7,165 nt of DNA from Ruminococcaceae bacterium UBA5891 (GCA_002431945.1 DJET01000003.1:1-7165), one strand, 5' to 3'; numbered from the stretch's first letter, positions 1-5,774 are shown. Program-made: numbers and translations. Notes: generated by a model not told the origin, from the sequence alone.

Positions 1-72
1 GAAAGCATTTATTTTCAGCTTGGAATTATTGCAGGAATAAAGATAATTAAGGATTTTTATAAAAAGCTTTAA
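1..72 (+). CDS. C-terminal end of an unidentified protein (partial at left edge)
   Basis: Frame 1 is open from the first base and ends at TAA (70-72), giving the 23-residue tail ESIYFQLGIIAGIKIIKDFY followed by KKL. The tail is an amphipathic, lysine-ended stretch of helix-forming residues. That is too little to assign a family or function. Support that it is real: the frame is open to the edge, and its stop sits inside the 5' arm of a strong rightward intrinsic terminator (63-114), as expected for the end of a transcription unit. The start and most of the gene lie outside the window. It could still be a chance open frame, because 23 codons is short. Confidence 0.55.
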   Translation, partial: ESIYFQLGIIAGIKIIKDFYKKL

Positions 73-114
73 TACCCGTAAAGCATTACGGGGATATTAA
101 AGCTTTAGGTTTTT
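63..114 (+). terminator. Intrinsic terminator with stop codon in its stem
   Basis: Arm AAAGCTTTAAT (63-73) pairs exactly with ATTAAAGCTTT (96-106). Inside it, CCCGTAA (75-81) pairs with TTACGGG (86-92) around the loop AGCA. A GG plus five-T run follows (108-114). The TAA of the upstream partial gene is at 70-72, inside the first arm. The outer AAAGCTTTAA arm recurs in the terminators at 471-518 and 7091-7139, though the inner stem differs. Confidence 0.8.
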
Positions 115-144
115 ATTAAGCTATATGTGCCATATAGCTTAATA
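114..144. repeat. Perfect inverted repeat, 14-bp arms, 3-base loop
   Basis: Arm 114-127 (containing TTAAGCTATATG) is exactly complementary to 131-144, with TGC between. It begins directly at the end of the T tract of the preceding terminator, so the two hairpins stand in tandem. No T run follows on either strand, so it is not an evident terminator. Function unknown. Confidence 0.7.
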
Positions 145-158
145 CACTGTAAGACTAT

Positions 159-200
159 ACGAACGGGGATTCACAAGGGGACTCCCCTTGTGCCGTTTGT
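159..200. repeat. Long hairpin with one-sided 5-base bulge
   Basis: The inner arms CACAAGGGG (172-180) and CCCCTTGTG (184-192) pair perfectly around the loop ACT. The outer arms ACGAACGG (159-166) and CCGTTTGT (193-200) continue the stem with one G-U pair. Bases 167-171 (GGATT) bulge on the 5' side. That makes 17 pairs in total. It lies in a non-coding region and has no T tract, so it is not a terminator. A role in RNA or as part of a dispersed repeat is possible but unproven. Confidence 0.65.
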
Positions 201-303
201 TGAGAGCGGAGATGTAATTGTATTAAAAACGCTGTTTGCTAAATCGTCCGCTCGAACAGGAAGGTTCGGAAACCCGATCGGAAGGGTGTCCGACGGTTCT
301 TTT

Positions 304-331
304 CCCTATTTCTGTCCGTACAGAAATAGGG
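304..331. repeat. Perfect 12-bp hairpin with CCGT loop
   Basis: CCCTATTTCTGT (304-315) is exactly complementary to ACAGAAATAGGG (320-331), with loop CCGT. It is followed immediately by a small GC-rich hairpin, GTGCC (331-335) with GGCAC (341-345). Neither is followed by a T run in a terminator position. It is part of the hairpin-dense stretch described for 107-470. Confidence 0.7.
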
Positions 332-382
332 TGCCCGCGCGGCACGAGCGCAAAAAAACTTTATTCTTTTGAAAAGGAAAAC

Positions 383-442
383 GGATTGCCACACGCCTTA
401 CGGCGTTCGCAATGACATGGGAATCGGAACGGATTGCCGCAC
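383..442. repeat. Short palindromic intergenic repeat plus truncated second copy
   Basis: The unit 383-416 begins GGATTGCC and ends GCAATGAC. ATTGC (385-389) pairs with GCAAT (409-413), and ACGCC (393-397) pairs with GGCGT (402-406) around TTAC. The start of the same unit, GGATTGCCGCAC, recurs at 431-442. Related segments occur at 2015-2075 and at the right edge (7158-7165). Such GGCAATCC/GTCATTGC palindromes are familiar dispersed intergenic repeats in many bacterial genomes. They carry no protein and probably spread as non-autonomous elements. Confidence 0.65.
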
Positions 443-470
443 ATCGTTTTCCCCGTTAAATGGGTAAATT

Positions 471-518
471 AAAAGCTTTAACACAGCCATTGTATTTACG
501 GTGTGTTAAAGCTTTTTT
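471..518 (-). terminator. Terminator after citrate synthase, probably bidirectional
   Basis: AAAAGCTTTAACACA (471-485) pairs exactly with TGTGTTAAAGCTTTT (502-516), a 15-bp stem with CC/GG (487-488, 500-501) inside it. On the minus strand the stem begins 11 bases after the citrate synthase stop and ends in TTTTAATTT. On the plus strand it ends in six T. It can therefore stop transcription from both sides. The sequence is nearly identical to 7091-7137, but relative to its gene it is reversed. Confidence 0.8.
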
Positions 519-529
519 AATTTTCGGTT

Positions 530-1906
530 TTATCTATCCTTAATGTCTATATATTCACGCTGCGGCTGAACGCTCATATAAGCCGGACGGATTATCTTTC
601 CGGCGTTTAAAAGCTCCTCTATTCTGTGTGCGCTCCAGCCCGCAATACGCGCTATTGCAAAAAGCGGAGTATAAAGCTCGTGCGGCAGCTTCAGCATATC
701 GTAAACAAAGCCGCTGTAAAAATCCACGTTTACGCTTACGCCCTTATACATCTTGCGCTCATTGGCAATGATTTTGGGCGCCAGCTCCTCAACAAGCGAA
801 TAAAGCCCGTATTCCTTATCAAGCCCCTTTTCTTCGGAAAGGGATTTTACAAAGCCCCTGAACACCGTAGCTCGCGGATCGGAAACCGAGTATACCGCAT
901 GGCCTACGCCGTATATAAGCCCTGCCCTGTCAAACGCTTCCTTGTGAAGTATCTTTTTAAGGTATTCTTCAACCTCGCCGCGGTCCTGCCAATCCTTAAC
1001 GTTTTCCTTAATATCGTTAAACATAGCGCAAACCTTTATGTTGGCGCCGCCGTGCTTCGGTCCCTTAAGCGAGCCTAATGCCGCCGCAATGGCAGAGTAT
1101 GTGTCTGTTCCCGAAGAGGATACAACATGGGTTGTAAAGGTAGAGTTATTACCGCCGCCGTGCTCTGCGTGAAGCACAAGCGCCGCGTCAAGCACCTTTG
1201 CCTCAAGCGGGGTATACTTGCCGTCTATTCTTAACATATAAAGTATATTTTCGGCGGTTGAAAGCTCCGGACGCGGTTCGTGAATAAAAAAGCTGTTGCA
1301 CCCGTTAAGGTAATAGTTATAGGAATGATACCCGTAAACCGAAAGGGACGGGAAACGCGCTATAAGCTGAAGACACTGGCGCAGGACATTTGGTATAGAG
1401 GTATCCTCCGCTTTTTCGTCGTAAGAATAAAGCGTAAGCACGCTTCTTGCAAGCGAGTTCATCATATCCTTTGTGGGCGCCTTCATTATAATATCGCGCA
1501 CAAACGAGCCGGGCAAACGGCGGTATGATGAAAGCACGCCGTTAAATTCGTTAAGCTGATTCTCCGTAGGTAGCTCGCCGAAAAGCAGAAGATAAACAAC
1601 CTCTTCAAAGCCGAAGCGGTTATCGTTTATAAAGCCGTCTACAAGGCGCTCAACATCATAGCCCCTGTAATAAAGGTGACCGGGACACGGCACCTCTTCG
1701 CCGTCCACGATTTTTTTAGAGACTATTTCGGAAATTTCGGTAAGACCTGTAAGCACGCCCTTACCGTTAAGATCGCGGAGTCCCCTGTTTACCTTATGCT
1801 TTATATATAATTCCGGCTGTATGCGGCAGTTACCCATACAAAGCTCGGAATATTTTTCTATTTCGGGCGTTATCGCGGTATAATCTATAATGTTTTTTCC
1901 GTTCAT
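530..1906 (-). CDS. gltA: Citrate synthase
   Basis: Condenses acetyl-CoA with oxaloacetate to citrate in the cytoplasm, the entry step of the (often incomplete) TCA pathway that supplies 2-oxoglutarate. Family motifs are in order: LHAEHGGGNNSTF (His249), GPKHGGAN (His285), GVGHAVY with DPR (His336, Arg345), NVDFYSG (Asp395), GWSAHRIEE after Arg420, and a C-terminal RPAY (Arg440). His285, His336 and Asp395 fit the known catalytic triad. The length of 458 residues is normal for the clostridial type, which has a longer N-terminus than the roughly 370-430 residue forms. I chose the ATG at 1906, which lies 6 bases after GAGG (1916-1913); the adjacent ATG at 1909 is the alternative. The frame stays open to a TTG at 2020, but that extension crosses the likely promoter and a repeat. 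The gene has its own promoter and terminator. 2-Methylcitrate synthase is a less likely alternative. Confidence 0.93.
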   Translation of the reverse strand: MNGKNIIDYTAITPEIEKYSELCMGNCRIQPELYIKHKVNRGLRDLNGKGVLTGLTEISEIVSKKIVDGEEVPCPGHLYYRGYDVERLVDGFINDNRFGFEEVVYLLLFGELPTENQLNEFNGVLSSYRRLPGSFVRDIIMKAPTKDMMNSLARSVLTLYSYDEKAEDTSIPNVLRQCLQLIARFPSLSVYGYHSYNYYLNGCNSFFIHEPRPELSTAENILYMLRIDGKYTPLEAKVLDAALVLHAEHGGGNNSTFTTHVVSSSGTDTYSAIAAALGSLKGPKHGGANIKVCAMFNDIKENVKDWQDRGEVEEYLKKILHKEAFDRAGLIYGVGHAVYSVSDPRATVFRGFVKSLSEEKGLDKEYGLYSLVEELAPKIIANERKMYKGVSVNVDFYSGFVYDMLKLPHELYTPLFAIARIAGWSAHRIEELLNAGKIIRPAYMSVQPQREYIDIKDR

Positions 1907-1931
1907 CATATCCCTCTTTCTGCAATATATT

Positions 1932-1960
1932 GTTATAATATTAACATAAAAAGGAAACAA
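1932..1960 (-). promoter_or_regulatory. Probable sigma-A promoter of gltA
   Basis: On the minus strand TTGTTT (1960-1955) is separated by 17 bases from TATAAC (1937-1932). Transcription would begin near 1925, leaving a leader of under 20 bases that contains the GAAAGAGGG ribosome site. The position within the 5' extension of the open frame supports the downstream start for gltA. It is a consensus match by eye only. Confidence 0.55.
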
Positions 1961-2014
1961 CTTCTTTAACTGCCTGTTAATTTTAATAAACCGCGTCAGC
2001 GATCTGTCGGCGCG

Positions 2015-2075
2015 CGGCAATCCGTTTCTCCTTCAAGGGTATTACGGATTCTTTCACGCTCCGCGTTCAGAATGA
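2015..2075. repeat. Composite palindromic repeat upstream of gltA
   Basis: GCGGCAATCCG (2015-2025) is the exact complement of the segment at 430-440. A second segment, 2045-2075, begins CGGATTCTTTCACGC and ends TTCAGAATGAC, which resembles the related dispersed family with GTCATTCTGA termini. AATCCGT (2019-2025) and ACGGATT (2044-2050) form an inverted repeat with CCTT/AAGG (2030-2038) between them. So two half-elements appear to be joined head to head in the gap between the XRE gene and the gltA promoter. No gene is present here (2020-2122). Confidence 0.6.
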
Positions 2076-2122
2076 CAAACTGTTTAGTTGTTGCAGCCGC
2101 CTCCGAAAATTAAATATTCGGT

Positions 2123-2323
2123 CTATTCCTTCACATACTCCAAAATATCGGTAATGTCACAGTCAAGCGCACGGCAAAGCTTATCAAGCGTTTTGGTTTC
2201 AATGTTTTCATTGTTTTTTAACCTACGTACGGTTTTGCTGTCTATGCCGCTTTTTTCTCTTAAATAATAAGTGGATATGTTTTTCCTTTTCATAGTTTCC
2301 CAAAGCCTGTTAAAGCATATCAC
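2123..2323 (-). CDS. Small XRE-family helix-turn-helix regulator
   Basis: A 66-residue protein made up almost entirely of a Cro/C1-type DNA-binding domain. The helix-turn-helix is at about residues 18-38 (YYLREKSGIDSKTVRRLKNN, with recognition helix residues 28-36). The usual C-terminal segment LDKLCRALDCDITDILEY follows at 46-63. It has no effector or dimerisation domain beyond this, like the small YozG-type regulators. The start is GTG (2323-2321), supported by AAGGGG 8 bases upstream and by the family's typical beginning (a few residues, then LW.T). It lies 29 bases after the DUF4380 gene on the same strand and is probably cotranscribed with it and tmcAL. Its targets are unknown; its own operon or the neighbouring divergent promoter are candidates by position only. 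Confidence 0.85.
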   Translation of the reverse strand: MICFNRLWETMKRKNISTYYLREKSGIDSKTVRRLKNNENIETKTLDKLCRALDCDITDILEYVKE

Positions 2324-2352
2324 GCCGATTTCCCCTTATTGTTTTTTGCGTT

Positions 2353-3285
2353 TTACAGCTTTTCAAGCATTTCGTCTATCGATCTGTCGTTTTTAAAGTC
2401 TGCGTCGCAGGGCTTTTTGCAAAGCGACCAGCTTTCGGTAAGAACCGCAGTCTCGCCCGCCTTTACCGTTTTAAGCTCGCTTAGCGATTCCACCTCTATC
2501 ATATTTTCATTTGTATAGGTTTCAAACGCGCAGCCGCCGTCCGGATAGCTGCCGCCGGGAAGCGCCGTATCAAACCGCTTGCAGAAAATATCGCCGTTAA
2601 GGCAGTAATAAACCGTGCCGCAGTTAAGGTCAAAGCCGAGCTTTATCGGCTTTGTGTATTTTTCGTCCTGACGGAGCGTGGCGTACTTACTGCCGAAATA
2701 AATGCGGTCGTTGCTTAGATCGGTATACGGCCAAACGGATATCACACGGTTTGCAAGCAGACCTGTATCGTTTGTGTTCATAGGAATTATAAGTGTGCCG
2801 CCCTTTTCCGAAACCGAAATACCCCAAACGGCAAAATCCTTATCCTTTTCCGATATGTTTTTAACGCGCATTATAACCTGCATATTCGCGTCGTCCGCGT
2901 CCATTTTAATTTCAAGACTTTTTGCAACGCCGTTTTCCTTTTCGGCTTTCGGGGTAAACACCGCGCCGTTTTCGGTAATATCAAAATCCACCGGCTCAAG
3001 ATCGGGATAATATGTTTCGGGATAGCTTTCGGGAGATACCCATATTCTGTGACCGCCGAGGTTTTCCCAGCGCTTGTTTTCACCGTAAAAATCGGTAAAC
3101 TGCTTATCGTCCTTAGGTCCGAACGCCGCGCGGTTGCTGCAAAGTATATTCTGCTCGCCCACATAACCGAATCTTATTATGCGCGGTCCTATATCGGTTG
3201 TAACATACGCCTCGATAACGCCGTTTGTTATGCAAAGGCATTTTCCGTAATCCTTATAGCTTTCAATTTTTTTAATGCTTACCAT
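2353..3285 (-). CDS. DUF4380-type, galactose-mutarotase-fold protein of unknown activity
   Basis: A cytoplasmic protein of 310 residues with no signal peptide or membrane segment. Its layout fits the DUF4380 group, with a beta-sandwich fold like aldose 1-epimerase. DIGPRIIRF (31-39) is the opening strand motif, GGHRIWVSPE (77-86) is the position where mutarotases carry a sugar-binding histidine, VWPYTDLSNDRIYFG (184-198) is central, and FETYTNENMIEVESLS (254-269) precedes the final ESW (284-286). The family is assigned by recognition; the substrate is not known and mutarotase activity is not shown. I prefer ATG at 3285, because GGAG (3297-3294) lies 8 bases before it, over the GTG at 3294, whose GTGA overlaps the tmcAL stop. 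The 5-base gap to tmcAL implies translational coupling in one operon. A carbohydrate role would match the galactokinase beyond the divergent promoter, but this is inference. Confidence 0.8.
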   Translation of the reverse strand: MVSIKKIESYKDYGKCLCITNGVIEAYVTTDIGPRIIRFGYVGEQNILCSNRAAFGPKDDKQFTDFYGENKRWENLGGHRIWVSPESYPETYYPDLEPVDFDITENGAVFTPKAEKENGVAKSLEIKMDADDANMQVIMRVKNISEKDKDFAVWGISVSEKGGTLIIPMNTNDTGLLANRVISVWPYTDLSNDRIYFGSKYATLRQDEKYTKPIKLGFDLNCGTVYYCLNGDIFCKRFDTALPGGSYPDGGCAFETYTNENMIEVESLSELKTVKAGETAVLTESWSLCKKPCDADFKNDRSIDEMLEKL

Positions 3286-3290
3286 AATTA

Positions 3291-4451
3291 TCACTCCGTT
3301 TTAATTAGTTTTGCGGTATATTCAAGTCCGCACGGCAATACCCTTGCGGAGGCAAGCGAATAAATATCCGTTGCGCGGCATTCGGTTTCAAACAGCTTTA
3401 ATGCGTCGCCGCCCAAAGCCTTTATTTCCTCTGCCCGCATAACAAGCGGCGGATCGCACCTGCCTATTTGCGCCTTCAACTGCTCTTCGCCCTTTTTCGA
3501 AAAGCCAAGCACCCTTACATAGGGCGGCGCTTTCATAAAAAAGGTGCTGTCGATATCAAGAAACGCCGAAAGCGCAAGCCGCCTTATTCTCGCGTGGGTA
3601 TACCGCTTTACCTTGACTGTATTATACAATTCTTCAAGGCTTGTTGCAACCCTTATTGCCGAAAAAAGCTTATTTTCTATTCCCTCGCTTAAATCGGGCA
3701 GATTTTTAAGCTCCTCGGCTGTTTTTGCGCGCAATACCGCTAAAACGGCGGTTTCTATCCTTTTTATATCGGCAATGCCGTCAGATAAAAAAAGGCTGAT
3801 AACATTTTCGGGTATATATTCCCTGCAAAATTCGGCGTTGCCCGCAAGCAGCTGCTTTCTTAAAAGCGAGGCGGATACATACCCGTCGCCTGCGGTATTT
3901 GAGTCGTGCTGCGCGCCCTTCCTTTTAACCGTTATAAATTTGAAGTCGGCTCCTATGCTTTTTGCCGCCGTAATATATTCGATCGCAAGGTTATTGTTAG
4001 CGCCCGAAAGCAGTCCTCCGCCTATATCCGCCGCCCTTTCGCGCGCGGCGGCAAAGGTCATACCGGTTTTAAGGTGTTTTTTTAAGGCCTGCTTATAAGC
4101 GTCGGAAGAAAGTATATCCGCCGCAGCCATAAGCATATTTATGTCGCCGCATTCGCTGCCGAACATAACCGTATCGCACCCCGCTGCCTTAAGCGCCGAA
4201 ACCCCGTGAAGCGCAAAGCTTTGCGCGGAAGACATAGAATAGCATACCGGCATTTCAAGCACAATATCCGCGCCGCACAAAAGCGCCGCGCGTGCGCGCA
4301 CGCGTTTTTCGGCTATTGCCGTATCGCCGCGCTGTACAAAATTACCGCTTAAAACGGCGGTTACCGTGCCGAGCCGCCGAGCGGCGTTAAGCAAAAAGCA
4401 ATGCCCCGTATGCAGGGGATTAAACTCGGCTATTATTCCTACCCTTGCCAA
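3291..4451 (-). CDS. tmcAL: tRNA(Met) cytidine acetate ligase (TmcAL, YlbM family)
   Basis: In the family, this enzyme uses ATP and acetate to form acetyl-adenylate and acetylates C34 of elongator tRNA-Met (ac4C), which secures AUG decoding. The 386-residue protein shows the nucleotidyltransferase fold: VGIIAEFNPLHTGH (4-17, HxGH-type motif), SGNFVQRG (35-42), ADIVLEMPVCYSMSSAQSFA (61-80) and MFGSE (96-100). The tRNA-ligase features follow: GANNNLAIEY (150-159), KRKGAQHDS (176-184), SASLLRK (193-199), YTHARIRRL (284-292), YVRVLGFSKKG (311-321) and ATDIYSL near the end. It is slightly shorter than the roughly 400-415 residues of relatives, but no motif is missing. The start is TTG (4451-4449); the first in-frame ATG is deep in the fold, and AAGTG lies 5 bases upstream. 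First gene of the leftward operon, driven from the shared divergent promoter region. Confidence 0.9.
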   Translation of the reverse strand: MARVGIIAEFNPLHTGHCFLLNAARRLGTVTAVLSGNFVQRGDTAIAEKRVRARAALLCGADIVLEMPVCYSMSSAQSFALHGVSALKAAGCDTVMFGSECGDINMLMAAADILSSDAYKQALKKHLKTGMTFAAARERAADIGGGLLSGANNNLAIEYITAAKSIGADFKFITVKRKGAQHDSNTAGDGYVSASLLRKQLLAGNAEFCREYIPENVISLFLSDGIADIKRIETAVLAVLRAKTAEELKNLPDLSEGIENKLFSAIRVATSLEELYNTVKVKRYTHARIRRLALSAFLDIDSTFFMKAPPYVRVLGFSKKGEEQLKAQIGRCDPPLVMRAEEIKALGGDALKLFETECRATDIYSLASARVLPCGLEYTAKLIKTE

Positions 4452-4476
4452 AATATCACTTCTTTTTAAAAAAAAC

Positions 4477-4505
4477 TTGAAAAACCTTTTTATATAAAGT
4501 ATTAT
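4477..4505 (+). promoter_or_regulatory. Probable sigma-A promoter of ackA-galK
   Basis: TTGAAA (4477-4482), 17-base spacer, TATTAT (4500-4505). Transcription would start near 4512, giving a leader of about 50 bases with GGAGG at 4551-4555, 9 bases before the ackA ATG. The -10 box overlaps that of the leftward promoter, so both cannot be occupied by polymerase at once. Confidence 0.7.
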
Positions 4506-4530
4506 ATATTAGTTAAAGGATATTTTTCAA
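4501..4530 (-). promoter_or_regulatory. Probable sigma-A promoter of the tmcAL operon
   Basis: On the minus strand TTGAAA (4530-4525) is followed after 18 bases by TATAAT (4506-4501). Transcription would start near 4494, giving a leader of about 42 bases before the TTG start. The -10 box lies on the opposite strand over the ackA -10 box. Confidence 0.65.
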
Positions 4531-4564
4531 GCTATTTTTATTTTTTCACCGGAGGAAGTAAAGT

Positions 4565-5761
4565 ATGAAAATTTTTGTTGTAAACGCAGGCAGCTCGTCA
4601 TTAAAATATCAGCTTATTGATATGGAAAACGAAAAGGTGCTTGCAAAAGGTCTTTGCGAAAGAATAGGCGTTTCGGGCGCCATTTCCCACAAAACGGCAG
4701 ACGGCAGAGCTTACGCCGCCGAAACGCCGATGCCCACCCACAGCGAGGCTTTTGAGGCGGTGGTTTACGCCCTTACAAAAAGCGAGGCTAAGGTTATCGA
4801 TTCGTTTGACGAAATATCGGCTATCGGTCACCGTATAGTGCAGGGCGGCAGCGTTTTCCCGAACAGCTGCCTTGTAACGCCTGAGGTTATAGATAAAATT
4901 GAAGAGTTGGGCGCGTTAGCCCCACTTCACAATCCGGCGCACGTGCTTGCAATCCGTGCCTGCATTAAAACCTTCGGCGATAAAATTCCGCAGGTGGTTG
5001 TATTTGACACCTCTTTCCACCAGACAATGCCGCCTAAGGCTTATATGTATCCCCTGCCCTATGAGTATTACGAGAAATACGGCGTTCGCAAATACGGCGC
5101 GCACGGCACCTCGCACCGCTTCGTAAGCGACCGTGTGGCGGCGCTTGAAAACAAGCCCAAAAAGGATATTAAAATTATTACCTGCCATTTAGGCAACGGC
5201 TGCTCCATAACCGCCGTTAAGGACGGCGTATGCGCCGACACCTCAATGGGCTTTACCCCGCTTGACGGATTTATGATGGGTACGCGTTCCGGGACGCTCG
5301 ACCCCTCGGCGCTTACATACATTGCCGAAAAAGAGCATCTTACTCCCGAAGATGTTAACACCATCTGCAACAAGAAATCGGGTATGCTCGGTATATCGGG
5401 CGTTTCAAACGATAACCGCGACATATGCGCCGCGGCGGAAGCGGGAAACAAGCGCGCACAGCTTGCAATTGAAATGCAAAGGTACGAAATACTTAAGTTT
5501 GTAGGCTCTTATATAGCCGCTATGAACGGCGTTGACGCTATTGCCTTTACAGGCGGCATAGGCGAAAACGACCCCGATCTTCGCAAATATGTATGCGATA
5601 ATCTTACCTTTGTGGGCGTAGATATTGACGAGGATAAAAACAAGCTTCGCGGCGAGGAAGTTAAAATTTCCACACCGGAAAGCCGCGTTAACGTTTACGT
5701 TATCCCCACTAACGAGGAGCTTGCAATAGCAAGGGATACCCTTGCCATAATTTCAAAATAA
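4565..5761 (+). CDS. ackA: Acetate kinase
   Basis: Interconverts acetyl phosphate + ADP and acetate + ATP in the cytoplasm, the ATP-yielding last step of acetate fermentation. The 398 residues match the family's usual length of about 400. The ASKHA-fold motifs are complete: VNAGSSSLKY (6-15, Asn7), GHRIVQGG (88-95, Arg90), His122, FDTSFHQTMP (147-156, Asp148), GAHGTSHRF (178-186, His180), CHLGNGCSI (207-215), GTRSGTLDP (239-247, Arg241), FTGGIGEN (328-335) and PTNEE (381-385, Glu384). These align with the catalytic and substrate residues known for Methanosarcina acetate kinase. The start ATG has GGAGG 9 bases upstream and follows a clear promoter. First gene of a two-gene unit with galK. The usual partner pta (phosphotransacetylase) is not in the window. 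Confidence 0.97.
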   Translation: MKIFVVNAGSSSLKYQLIDMENEKVLAKGLCERIGVSGAISHKTADGRAYAAETPMPTHSEAFEAVVYALTKSEAKVIDSFDEISAIGHRIVQGGSVFPNSCLVTPEVIDKIEELGALAPLHNPAHVLAIRACIKTFGDKIPQVVVFDTSFHQTMPPKAYMYPLPYEYYEKYGVRKYGAHGTSHRFVSDRVAALENKPKKDIKIITCHLGNGCSITAVKDGVCADTSMGFTPLDGFMMGTRSGTLDPSALTYIAEKEHLTPEDVNTICNKKSGMLGISGVSNDNRDICAAAEAGNKRAQLAIEMQRYEILKFVGSYIAAMNGVDAIAFTGGIGENDPDLRKYVCDNLTFVGVDIDEDKNKLRGEEVKISTPESRVNVYVIPTNEELAIARDTLAIISK

Positions 5762-5774
5762 TCGGAGGAACGAT

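Larger units (their letters stand above)
107..470. other. Gene-free, hairpin-dense intergenic stretch
   Basis: No convincing coding region lies here. The only sizeable open frame (127-372, rightward, 81 codons) starts with GTG in a hairpin loop, has no ribosome binding site and runs through several perfect hairpins. Stems visible by eye are 114-144, 159-200, 252-269 (CGAAC/GTTCG), 278-293 (TCGGA/TCCGA), 304-331 and 331-345 (GTGCC/GGCAC). A GGATTGCC-type repeat follows at 383-442. The density of self-complementary segments suggests either a structured RNA or a non-autonomous palindromic repeat cluster. The sequence alone does not decide between these, and no promoter of good quality was found within it. 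Confidence 0.6.
4476..4531. repeat. Dyad enclosing both divergent promoters
   Basis: CTTGAAAAA (4476-4484) is exactly complementary to TTTTTCAAG (4523-4531), centred at 4503-4504 on the overlapping -10 boxes. A second pair, CCTTT (4485-4489) and AAAGG (4515-4519), lies inside, shifted by 3 bases. The arms contain the two -35 boxes, so the symmetry largely reflects mirror-image promoters. Binding of a dimeric regulator to the arms is possible but not shown. Confidence 0.7.

Noticed and set aside
127..372. Rightward 81-codon open frame in the left intergenic stretch
   Set aside because: It starts with GTG in the loop of a perfect hairpin, has no ribosome binding site, runs through several exact inverted repeats and has no recognisable domain. 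It is more likely a by-product of repeat sequence.
626..1078. Rightward 150-codon frame within gltA
   Set aside because: It lies wholly opposite a clear citrate synthase, has no recognisable motif and is a frame shadow.
1907..2020. N-terminal extension of citrate synthase
   Set aside because: It overlaps a good promoter and a dispersed repeat, starts at TTG and is unlike family N-termini.
2103..2121. CCGAA/TTCGG inverted repeat just after the XRE stop as a terminator
   Set aside because: Only 5 pairs with a 9-base AT loop and no T tract on the relevant strand.
3544..4098. Rightward 184-codon frame within tmcAL
   Set aside because: Opposite-strand shadow of a gene with all family motifs intact; composition is typical of antisense translation.
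4512..4564. Riboswitch or attenuator in the ackA leader
   Set aside because: The predicted leader is only about 50 bases, AT-rich and without an internal stem plus T tract.
5068..5451. Leftward 127-codon frame within ackA
   Set aside because: Antisense shadow of acetate kinase; no ribosome site or family resemblance.
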